DNA of 64,000 bases from Myotis daubentonii (Eukaryota; Chordata; Mammalia; Chiroptera; Vespertilionidae). The DNA lies in assembly GCF_963259705.1 (NCBI RefSeq), contig NC_081844.1:12261715-12325714 (forward strand), written 5' to 3'. Of this stretch, positions 36,477-45,600 are shown in pieces. The position numbers and the translations under genes are program-made. Numbering within the stretch: the stretch's first letter is position 1; each line of letters opens with the position of its first letter. The notes beneath the pieces are model-generated. The model was not told the DNA's origin. It saw only the letters and a program-made list of their open reading frames with translations, and searched no databases.

Positions 36477-36751
36477 TGCAATATGTCAACCTGGGCAGGT
36501 TGATTTACAGTCCCCAGAATTCCCTTTCTCACTGTTTCCAGTTAGGGTAGGATACAAGGAATATTATCTCATGAGAATTGCAGGATAGAAGGAAAGAAGC
36601 AGCACACACCTTATCCTAGTTGTTCAATTAAACACACTTCTTCCCTGAGGACCCCAACAGAGATAAATTTTCACTGGTCATGAGGAAGAGGGGCAGGGCC
36701 AGGGGCAGCTTTCCTCTGAGGGGAAAGCACTGTCCATGTGTCAAGGCTGAT
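36477..36751. other. Intergenic sequence, no recognised feature
   Basis: About 270 bp of unassigned sequence precedes the purine tract. A phrase GTTTCCAGTTAGGGTAGG may be an old transposon remnant that I cannot name. Confidence 0.3.
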
Positions 36752-37125
36752 AAGAAAAAGGAAAGGAGAAGGGGAAGGGGAAGGGGAAAGGGAAGGGGAA
36801 GGGGAAGGGGAAGGGGAGGGGAGGGGAGGGGGAAGGGGAGGGGGAGGGGGAGGGGAAGGGGAAGGGGAGGGGAAGGGGAAGGGGAAGGGAAAGGGGAAGG
36901 GGAGGGGAGGGGGAGGGGGAAGGGGAAGGGGAAGGGGAGGGGAGGGGGAAGGGGAAGGGGAAGGGGAGGGGAGGGGGAGGGGGAGGGGGAAGGGGAAGGG
37001 GAGGGGGAAGGGGAAGGGGAAGGGGAGGGGAGGGGGAAGGGGTGGGGGAGGGGAAGGGGAAGGGGAAGGGGAGGGGAGGGGGAGGGGAGGGGGAGGGGAA
37101 GGGGAAGGGGAGGGGGAAGGAAGAG
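36752..37125 (+). repeat. Long polypurine (GGGGAA/GGGGA)n tract
   Basis: About 370 bp consist only of G and A, except for one T near 37043. It is built from irregular AAGGGG, AGGGG and AGGGGG units. Long frames on both strands here (Gly/Arg/Glu on plus, Pro/Ser/Phe on minus) come from the repeat and are not genes. Confidence 0.95.
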
Positions 37126-38513
37126 GCCGCCACCACCAGTTGCTCAGAATGTGCAAACATGGCCCTTTTCCAAAATTAGAGAACTCTGTGCTACTATGTT
37201 GCTCTAAATAGTGCCAGTTAACGCTGCTGTCAGCTTTTCTCAGACCTCATCGTTGGCATCTTTTAACCCCTCGGTGAGCACCGGTGTGGCCCTGCAGAGA
37301 GCACTGAGACCTGCCCTCCTGGGCTTGCAAGCCACCTGCCGGCCTGTCTGGATGTTCTCTCCTTGCCTTGTCTGATCACATTTTCAATGCTGCCCATTAC
37401 TCCCAAGAAGAGAAATGCGGGGGTCTGACACACTGAACAAGCAATTCTTTCCGAAGAAGCCTGTTGCCATGGGAACTGGTTGTCAAATGCTTTTCTGCGC
37501 AGGGAGGTGTGCTTTTCCTAAGCACTGCCTGCTTTTCTGTTTAATTTGCGACAAGAACAATGAATGATTGGAGTGGGGGAGTGGGGAGGAAAGTGCTCCT
37601 CTGTCAGAAATTCACCCTGAGGATGAGCCTGTTCTAAAGGAGCCTTCAAGTCACAGTGCTTAGGGATGGAGGGGGACACACTGGAGACAGGACGAGGAAG
37701 CAGTCAGAAGCAAGTGGAGCGGAGTGTCCCCAGGGCTTTCACTCTGTGCTCAGCCATGGGCTGGGCTCTGCAGGGATGCTGAGAAGTCAGACACAGTCTG
37801 TAGCTTTGGAGAGCTCACACCTTGTTGGGGAAGGGGAACCAGGACACGCAGAATGAGAGAAATGTCACAAATCACTGTGTGATATCGACACATGTTGCTA
37901 CTCTAAAGATGCCCTATCTCCATGGGCAATACGGCCTAACATGGATGCAGACTCCGAGAATGACGTGACCATGCCTGACCTGTATCCTTGAAGGGCTACT
38001 TCAGTTTGCTTGGGACCAAGGTCAGTGTGTCAGGAGTGGAGATGCGCTGCTCAGATCGGCCATCATGGAAGCCCTGGCCGAGCCGCTAGGCATGAGGTTA
38101 ACTGACAGACTCCAGTCATTGACTCCTTTGGGTCCACTTCAGCTTGGGGCGGCCAAGACAGTGGCTGAATATGATGTCGCAGGAATGCCTGGCCAGCCCC
38201 ACCCATGGCCCCTCCGGCAAGGGCCTTAGAAAGCTTAATGCAGGTGTATTATCCTTGTGGACTCAGGGACTCCTCAAAATCTGGAGGAAAAAATAGCTAT
38301 ATTTCTATGCTGATGTGGACACGCTAACCCTGACAAGCTCAGGGGAGGCCCGTGTGGCGGCCTTACAAACTCAGAGGCAGAAAGTAACTACATGGGATGG
38401 TCAGAACATAAAATTCCTAACTAAAAGCATGTAATCACGTCCTAGGCCAGTAGCTTCCCTGGCAAAGGTCAACTTTTACCTAAGCGTGGCTGTCTATTGC
38501 CTCTGCATCTAAA
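37126..38513. other. Intergenic sequence, no recognised gene
   Basis: Fairly GC-balanced unique sequence, no exon or repeat recognised with confidence. Confidence 0.4.
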
Positions 38514-38725
38514 GAGCAGTTCTCAACCTGTGGGTCGCGACCTCTTTGGCGGTCAAACGACCCTTTCACAGGGGTCGCCTAAGACCATCCTGCATCTCAG
38601 ATATTTACATTATGATTCATAACAGTAGCAACATTACAGTTATGAAGTAGCAACAAAAATAATTTTATGGTTGGGTCACAATATGAGGAACTGTTTTTAA
38701 AAGGCCAGAAGGTTGAGAACCACTG
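38514..38725 (-). mobile_element. SPIN-like non-autonomous hAT transposon
   Basis: The ends are GAGCAGTTCTCAACC and GGTTGAGAACCACTG, a 15-bp imperfect terminal inverted repeat. Inside are TGGGTCGCGACC, TTCACAGGGGTCGCC, TCATAACAGTAGC and ATGAAGTAGCAAC, which match my memory of the non-autonomous SPIN ('Space Invader') family. SPIN is known from vesper bats and several unrelated vertebrates through horizontal transfer. At about 212 bp it has no coding capacity. Flanking 8-mers (CATCTAAA left, AAGATGAC right) do not match, so the duplication has decayed or an end is misplaced. Orientation is by convention. Confidence 0.85.
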
Positions 38726-40689
38726 AAGATGACATGACTTTGAAATGTCTGCGTAATCTCCTTTCCCAGACCCCTCCAGGCACACCCTCACAACAGAGAC
38801 ACAGAGCCCCTCCTTATATCTTGCTCCCTGAACACCATCTCTATGTGTGTAAATATTGATAGTTAAATATCCGGTACCCACTGATGTAAAAAAAGTATGT
38901 GTCTCTCCATTTTACTTTTTATCCAATCCCAGGGACCTCCCTGCTTTGCTTTCTCTCATGCCCTTAATCTGCCCCCAATGGATTTCATGTAACTCCCTAC
39001 ATCTTCTCTGTTGATTCTAATGTATAGAATACGTTTAAAATCTGCCCTTCCCCAGAGCATTTTCTCAATCTGCTGCAATTTTGCTGCCCAACAATTGTCA
39101 TTAGTTTGGCTCATATAAACTCATCAAAATTCTCTACAGGTTTGGATGTTTCTTAGTAGACACTGGTGCTAAAATTAATAAACAGCAACCTCATTATAAT
39201 AGCGTCGGGAGACTAGCAGGGAGAATTCTCGTGTATGTGTCACTCAGAGGCACTGCTGGCCCCAACAGGAAGAGCTTACCTGCATCGCTGACGGGAAGTG
39301 GCACTACTTCACCTGCTCAGGAGCAGAGTCCTCCTTGCCCGGTAACAGCTCAGCCAATGGGCGACTGCCACAGCGCAGCCAATGAAAAGTCACCGCAGGT
39401 TCCAATCCTCAGGGGGATACCTAGAAAGAGGAAGGCCATTCCCCTCTAACTATAGGACCAAAGCACCCAAGAGCCACCACAGCAGGAAGCAAAGGGCTGG
39501 CCATGAACAAAGCTGTCTTTTCCTAAACTTCAATTTTTTTCTTCATTTTAATTTATTTTCCCCCCAACAAATACGTGTTGATGGTTGATATATAGCATGT
39601 GGAGCTGGACTTGCTTGAGCTCCTCCTGCCTCAGGTCCTGCTCAGCTATGATTTATCGTTTCCCCACTCTGTCTTCCTTGCTAAGCTGGGAGCTGCTGAA
39701 GTGTTCTTTGTGTCCCCGCTGGCTGGCGGTGCAGTGCCTGGAGGTGGGCAGGAGCTCCGCACGTGGTGGAGGGAGTGTGAGTAAATGACTAAGCCCTGGC
39801 GAGGAGCAGCACTGCAGAGGCTGCCAGGTCAGGCCGAGGCTGAGCAGGTAAGGTATCAGAGAGAAGCCACAGGCCCCTGAGGAAGCTCGGTGGTCCCTTG
39901 TTGAATTGCTTCCTAGGATTCTTTGCACTTCTAAGGAGTTTGACAGATGTGAGTTTTTAAAACACACACATACTTAGTTTATTAAATAGACACAAGGTGT
40001 GTGTTTTCTACATACTGAAGCTGAATTGACTTAACTTTTAATTTCACTTGCTTTTTGTATGTGTGGTGGGAGGGGCTGTAAACAGCATTGGAGGAGGTAG
40101 AGAGAAGGTTCTGGGCTTCTCAGAAGCATCGATCCATTGTTTATCCAAGGCCACAAAGAGCCAGAATCCTTCTTCTGAAATGTTCCCATGGAAACCATGC
40201 TTGTACTATGCATACAAAAAGGCAACTTCTAGTAGGATCAGCCCTGCTCCTGAGAGAATGTAGTCAGACCTAGGGTCAGCCCCTCCCTCCTGAGGCAGGA
40301 CCCTGCAGACAAGTCATCAGGAGGGAATCGCAAAATGATGTCTGCTCTACAATCAGGAGTACAGCTTCTTCCTCCTCCCTCTGGCTCTGCTTTCCCAAGC
40401 ATCCCGATGGGAAATGTGCCAGCCCCTCAATGACATGGAGCACAGACCTCCCCTGGCCTGAGTGACAGGCCAGACAGGCATCTGCTTATGAAGGCGATAG
40501 AGCTAATTGCACCCTGTCATGCCAAAGGAGGCAACATACCAGGAATGAGGAGCAGAGAAGGAATTTTGCTTAGGCAATGCCTTTGATGCTGCTTCCCTGG
40601 ACAGGGAAATCTTGCTCACTCCACCATCCCCCTGACTCCTGGTTAGCTGGTCAGTCTTTCAGGCTGAAGCCACTGGAGTTGCCATCTTT
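38726..40689. other. Intergenic sequence; CCAAT-containing segment
   Basis: No gene recognised. Two closely spaced CCAAT motifs (CAGCCAATGGGCG near 39352 and GCAGCCAATGAAAAG near 39377) lie in a GC-richer patch at 39230-39470. This could be an old LTR or a promoter, but I cannot place it in a family. Confidence 0.3.
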
Positions 40690-40835
40690 GCTTCTAATGT
40701 CAGCTCCATGCCCACTTCCATGACACTGACTAGTTGTGTGACCTTGAGATATGTCTTGACTTCTCTGAGCCTCTGTTTCCTTGTCTGTCAAATGAGGATA
40801 ATGAGATCCTTTGAGTAAGTTTCTTGCAATTCAAA
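40690..40835 (+). mobile_element. MIR ancient SINE
   Basis: GACTAGTTGTGTGACCTTGAG, then CTCTGAGCCTCTGTTTCC, then GTCAAATGAGGATAATGAG is the MIR core and 3' half. Confidence 0.85.
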
Positions 40836-43237
40836 AAGGCGGGCATATATGGGAGATTCCTGGCACAGATGTGGGCGTGAATAGGCATTCAGCCAATGTT
40901 CTCTCCCCTTTCCATTTGCACCCCAAGGCCACTCTGTCAAGAGACCTGAACTTTCTTCCTTTGAAATGTTTCTCAACACACCTCTCCTCCCCATCCTATT
41001 TCTGTATCTGTTATATGGACTCTGCTCAAGGGAACATTGGAATCTATTGGAAGGATACACAGGCGTCTCCTAAAAATCAGGATAGGAAACACATCCAGGC
41101 CTCATGAGGGCCTGGACCCAGAAACCGGGACCAAATGGCCTTTCGTCTTCTTGCATTTCAGCCTATCTTTCTCTCTCTGCTTGTAGCTTGCCCACCTCTC
41201 TGCATGTGGAAGAAATGGTCAAGCCAGCCTTGACTCCACGTGGCTTCCGACTTGTATGTTCAATACGCATTAGAAGAGTCTCTGTGCCAGCTCTCACTTC
41301 CAGGAAGATCATCCCACTTATCCACATTCAGTCAGGTGACCCTCTACAGCCCATTTAACGGTGACCGGAGAAGGTGCCTAGGGTCAGACCCTCCCCTCCT
41401 GCAGGGGCAGTTCTCAAGGAGGGAGCATGGGATTAGCAGACAACAAAAGAGTTCTTTGATTCCTCAAAAGCCCTCCTTGGTGGGTTTGTGCCAAGTCGTC
41501 AGGCAGATAACTCAGCAGGAGGTTTGATCCATACACACGTCCTGTCATGGATAAGACAGGCTGTTAGTTCCTGGGAGAAATGCAGGTTTCCATCAGTACC
41601 TATTATATGGCCGCCTCATATACAAAAGGAGACATACGTAGCCCCACTCAGGCACGTCCTTCGGCTCTGGTGGGGTGCAGAAAGCCAACTCTCACGACTG
41701 TGTCCAGATTGTGGCGCCTGGTTTATAAGAGCTTCCCTTGAGCTCTAAGGAAATGTGATGATGTGAAAAACGAGCTAGATGTCAGGCAGAGCTGTATGCT
41801 GGGAGAAAGAAACATTAATTACTGGATCCTTTCCCAGAAAGTCAAAAGCCATTCTCCATAGCTGAGTTTAATAGGATTCATCTGTTTTAGAGTCACTCAC
41901 ATTTTAGGGCAATTTTTTAGCTTCATTGTTGTGCCAGCCAGGAGGATCAATCTGTATCGAGAATCCTATAGAAAAGTCACTCATTTAGTCACTCCCTCAT
42001 TTGACAAATATTTGAGTCCTGGGGATACAATGGTGAGCAAAAGCAGACAAAATCCCCAACCTCCTTGCAGTCACAGTCTAAAGGTGAAATAGGCACCACG
42101 CAACCCACACAAGCTGGACAATGGCAGCTGTGCCAGGGCGCCACGGGACAGAGCCTGTGCTGTAGGGAGGTTTGTCCCACTCGGCGTGAGCGCCCTTGCT
42201 AAGTGGCGCTGGAGCTGAGTCCAGTGTTCCTAGGAATCAAGGCAGGAAAAGGAGTGAGCTGGAGGCAACTGCATGTGCAGAGGCCTGGGGGTGAGGGGCA
42301 TGGAGAATAGGAGGGACCGAATCAGGCCAATGTGAGTGGAGCAGGAAGTCAGGGTTGTGGGGTGGGGACCACATTAGGGGTTTCACCTGTCCTGGAAGCA
42401 GGAAGGTAAAATAAAGAGATTTGCATGTTGAAGAGGTCACTCTCGCTATTGTCCCATTTGCAGTAGTTCAGGTGAGGACTACTGTTTTGGGCGGTGGTGG
42501 CGGTGGAGAGAAGTGAGTGAATTTGAGAAATATTTGGATCCACATTACCAGGACTTGGATAAGAGGATGGGCAGGGAGAGGTGAGGGTGGCACTGAGGGC
42601 TCTGGTTTGCCCAAGGGGATGGTGATGTGCACAGAGACAAGGACTGCTAGAAGAGGACCAGGATTGGGGCCAGGTCAGAGGTTTGATTTGGGGCATGTTA
42701 ACATTGAGGAAAACGCTGAGCTGTCCAAAAGATGATACCAGTCTGGAGCTCAAAGGACCCGTTTGGGCCGGAGAGCATTTCAGGGTTTTCTGTAATGATG
42801 TGCGAATTGTAGATGTGGCTGGGTGAGGGGCTTGGGAGAGAATGTGGAGTCAGAGGAGTGCCTAGGACCCCTCGTGAGAAAAAGCAGCCATGACCTCCAA
42901 GCCGAGGAAGTGGAGCCTGCAAGGGAATCGCAGAAGGAACGTCTCCAAGGCTGCGAGGTCCAGAGCGATGCTGGGTCCCTGAGGCCAAGGGAAAGAAAAT
43001 AGCAAGAAGCAGGAAGAGTGATCGATAGTGTTTGGTTCTGCCAAGAAGTCAAGTGTGATGAGGACTGAAGTAGGTGACACATTGAACAATATGGGTATCA
43101 CTGATGGATCTGTCAGAAGCTGACTCAGCCCAGCTCCAGAGCCAATCAGAATACACATCATTGCCCTGAATACTCTCAGGATGAATAGAGGGGAACTAAT
43201 GGCTTTGGGCTTGGAAGCCTCCGCATTAAAATACATT
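40836..43237. other. Intergenic sequence; L2-like remnant near 41985-42080
   Basis: No gene recognised. TTTGACAAATATTTGAGTCC, then GGGGATACAATGGTGAGCAA and CTTGCAGTCACAGTCTAAAGG resemble an L2/MIR3 3' end. Frames of 124-134 residues at 42349-43236 on the minus strand look like chance frames. Confidence 0.4.
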
Positions 43238-43480
43238 CTCTGGCCCTATCCGGTTTGCTCAGTGGAAAGAGCATCCGCCTGCAGACCAAAGAGTCCCAGG
43301 TTCGATTCTGGTCAAGGGCATGTACTTCCGTTTCAGGCTCCTCCCCGGCCCGGGCCCTGGTTGGGGCACATGCAGGAGGTAACGAATGGATGTGTTTCTC
43401 TCACATCGATGTTTCTCTCTGTCTTTCCCTCTCCCTTCTACTCTCTCTGAAAATCAATGGAAAAAATATCCTTGGGTGAG
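43238..43480 (+). mobile_element. VES-type SINE, variant tail subfamily
   Basis: The head TGGCCCTATCCGGTTTGCTCAGTGG carries the B box GGTTCGATTCTGG. The body contains an extra GGCTCCTCCCCGGCCC segment, and the tail is AATGGAAAAAATATCCTTGG. Confidence 0.88.
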
Positions 43481-43631
43481 GATTCACAAACAAAGAAAAC
43501 ATTTTCTGCCTGGCCAGCGTGGCTCATTGGCTGAGCGTTGACCCATGGACCTGGGGGTCACAGTTTGATTTCCAGGCAGGGCACATGCCTGGGTTGCAGG
43601 CTCGATCCCCAGTAGGGGATAGCCAATCCCC

Positions 43632-43925
43632 TTAAGTTCCGAAAGAAAGACCAGATAAAGGCCATGAGGAGGACTGACCCCACTTACAAGAAGCTCGTGG
43701 AGCAGTTAGGAGTGTCTGACCTCTCCGACAAGGAGCACAAGGACCTGGAGGGCCGCCTGAAGGCCCGGGAGGACCTGCTGCCGCCCATCCACCACCAGGT
43801 GGCGGTGCAGTTCGCCGGCCTCCACTACACGCCCGGCAGGATGCTGGAGAAGGGCGTCATTTCCGACATCCTGGAGTGGAGGACCTTGCGCACCTTCCTG
43901 TCCTGGCGCCTGAGCCGCCTGGGGG
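43632..43925 (+). pseudogene. Acetyl-CoA carboxylase 2 (ACACB)-like fragment in a SINE
   Basis: Translated in the frame of ATG 43664, it reads [20 protein letters not shown], then [38 protein letters not shown] and [20 protein letters not shown]. This is the carboxyltransferase-domain region of acetyl-CoA carboxylase and looks closer to ACACB than ACACA. Similarity stops after ...WRLSRL. Only about 95 residues are present, without start, poly(A) or the rest of this very large enzyme, so it is a dead fragment. The stretch has no internal stop codon or frameshift, so it is either young or has been lucky. The flanks are SINE sequence on both sides. Confidence 0.85.
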
Positions 43926-43985
43926 AACTTAATCTCCCCATGCAGGAGGTAGCCAATCGATGATTCTTCCATCATTGATATTTCT

Positions 43986-44208
43986 TACTTTTTTAAATAT
44001 ATTTTATTGATTTTTTACAGAGAGGAAGGGAGAGAGATATAGAGAGTCAGAAACATTGATGAGAGAGAAACATCGATCAGCTGCCTCCGCACATCTCCTA
44101 CTGGGGATGTGCCCGCATCCCAGGTACATGCTCTTGACCGGAATCGAACCTGGGACCCTTCAGTCCACAGGCGGACGCTCCATCCACTGAGCCAAACCGG
44201 TTTCGGCG
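43986..44208 (-). mobile_element. VES-type SINE nested in another SINE
   Basis: Reverse copy flanked by ATTGATATTTCT at 43974-43985 and 44209-44220. The tail is at the left, and the head TGAGCCAAACCGGTTTCGGC at the right. Confidence 0.93.
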
Positions 44209-44290
44209 ATTGATATTTCTGTCTCTCTATCCTTCTCCCTTCCTCTCTCTGAAATCAATAAAAACATGTTTTTTAAAAAAAAAAACTTGA

Positions 44291-45586
44291 GAGCTGACTC
44301 TCATAGCCAGTTAGCCCGGAGGTCAAATCACCCCCGGTATTGCCGACATCAATCAAGGCTTAAAGGCAACAAGACTGCACACAAAGACCACTTGGGGGTG
44401 TACCAAGAAAGCATAAAAAATGCGGAGACAAAGAAACAGGACAAAACTGTCAATGGAGGATATTGAGTTCAGAACCACACTTTTAAGGTCTCTTAAGAAC
44501 TGTCTAGAAGCCGCCGATAAATGTAGTGAGATCCTCAAGAAATCTAATGAGACCCTCGATGTTGTGATAAAGAACCAACTAGAAATTAAGCATACACTGA
44601 CTGAAATAAAGAATATTATACAGACACCCAACAGCAGACCAGAGGAGCGCAAGAATCAAGTCAAAGATTCGAAATGCGAAGAAGCAAAAAACACCCAACC
44701 GGAAAAGCAAAATGAAAAAAGAATCCGAAAATACGAAGATAGTGTAAGGAGCCTCTGGGACAGCTTCAAGCGCACCAACATCAGAATGATAGGGGTGCCA
44801 GAAGATGAGAGAGAGCAAGACATTGAAAACCTATTTGAAGAAATAATGACAGAAAACTTCCCCCACCTGGTGAAAGAAATAGACCTACAGGTCCAGGAAG
44901 CGCAGAGAACCCCAAACAAAAGGAATCCAAAGAGGACCACACCAAGACACATCATAATTAAAATGCCAAGAGCAAAAGACAAAGAGAGAATCTTAAAAGC
45001 AGAAAGAGAAAGAAACCCAGTTACCTACAAGGGAATACCCATACGACTGTCAGCTGATTTCTCAACAGAAACTTTGCAGGCCAGAAGGGAATGGCAAGAA
45101 ATATTCAAAGTGATGAATACCAAGAACCTACAACCAAGATTACTTTATCCAGCAAAGCTATCATTCAGAATTGAAGGTCAGATAAAGAGTTTCACAGATA
45201 AGGAAAAGCTAAAGGAGTTCATCACCACCAAACCAGCATTATATGAAATGCTGAAAGGTATCCTTTAAGAAGAGGAAGAAGAAAAAGGTAAAGATAAAAA
45301 TTATGAACAACAAATACGCATCTATCAACAAGTGAATCTAAGAATCAAGTGAATAAATAATCTGGTGATCATAATAGAATCAGGGACATAGAAAGGGAAT
45401 GGACTGACTATTCTTGGTGGGGGAAAGGGGTGTGGGAGATGGGAAAAGAGACTAGACAATAATCGTGCACCTATGGATGAGGACAGTGGGTGGGGAGTGA
45501 GGGCGGAGGGTGGGGTGGGAGCTGGGAGGATGGGGGGGAAAAAAAAGAGGAACAAATGTAATAATCTGAACAATAAAGATTCAATT
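44291..45586 (+). mobile_element. 5'-truncated half-L1 (HAL1-like) with intact ORF1
   Basis: It is flanked by AAAAAAAAACTTGA at 44277-44290 and 45587-45600. It contains a short piece of leader, an open ORF1, a purine-rich AGAAGAGGAAGAAG stretch, an ORF2-like start (ACAAATACGCATCTATCAAC), and the L1-type 3' end with AATAAAG. ORF2 is missing. It is the best-preserved copy in the window. Confidence 0.92.
44420..45268 (+). CDS. L1-type ORF1 protein of a half-L1 element
   Basis: This is a 282-codon open frame. The first ~110 residues are charged and heptad-like (coiled coil: SEILKKSNETLDVVIKNQLE). The RRM-like domain follows at about 115-195 (NIRMIGVPEDEREQDIENLF; PRHIIIKMPRAKDKERIL), then the C-terminal domain at about 205-282 ([36 protein letters not shown]). 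Full-length mammalian L1 ORF1 proteins are somewhat longer, the difference being in the N-terminal part. The protein binds RNA as a trimer in the L1 ribonucleoprotein (family knowledge). The element is 5'-truncated, so it probably lacks its own promoter. Whether it is expressed cannot be told. Confidence 0.85.
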   Translation: MRRQRNRTKLSMEDIEFRTTLLRSLKNCLEAADKCSEILKKSNETLDVVIKNQLEIKHTLTEIKNIIQTPNSRPEERKNQVKDSKCEEAKNTQPEKQNEKRIRKYEDSVRSLWDSFKRTNIRMIGVPEDEREQDIENLFEEIMTENFPHLVKEIDLQVQEAQRTPNKRNPKRTTPRHIIIKMPRAKDKERILKAERERNPVTYKGIPIRLSADFSTETLQARREWQEIFKVMNTKNLQPRLLYPAKLSFRIEGQIKSFTDKEKLKEFITTKPALYEMLKGIL

Positions 45587-45600
45587 AAAAAAAAACTTGA

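Larger units (their letters stand above)
43508..44276 (+). mobile_element. VES-type SINE, interrupted twice
   Basis: The head is at 43508-43630 (GCCTGGCCAGCGTGGCTCATTGG), the middle at about 43935-43985 (ATGCAGGAGGTAGCCAATCG), and the 3' end at 44209-44276 (TCTCTGAAATCAATAAAAAC). It is split first by the ACACB-like fragment and then by a reverse SINE at 43986-44208. Its A-rich tail is the target of the half-L1 that follows. Confidence 0.8.

Noticed and set aside
36671..37211. Frames of 139-175 residues rich in Gly/Arg/Glu or Pro/Ser/Phe
   Set aside because: They come from the polypurine tract. Composition is fully explained by the repeat.
38506..38733. 8-bp target duplication for the SPIN-like element
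   Set aside because: The flanking octamers CATCTAAA and AAGATGAC do not match, so I do not claim one.
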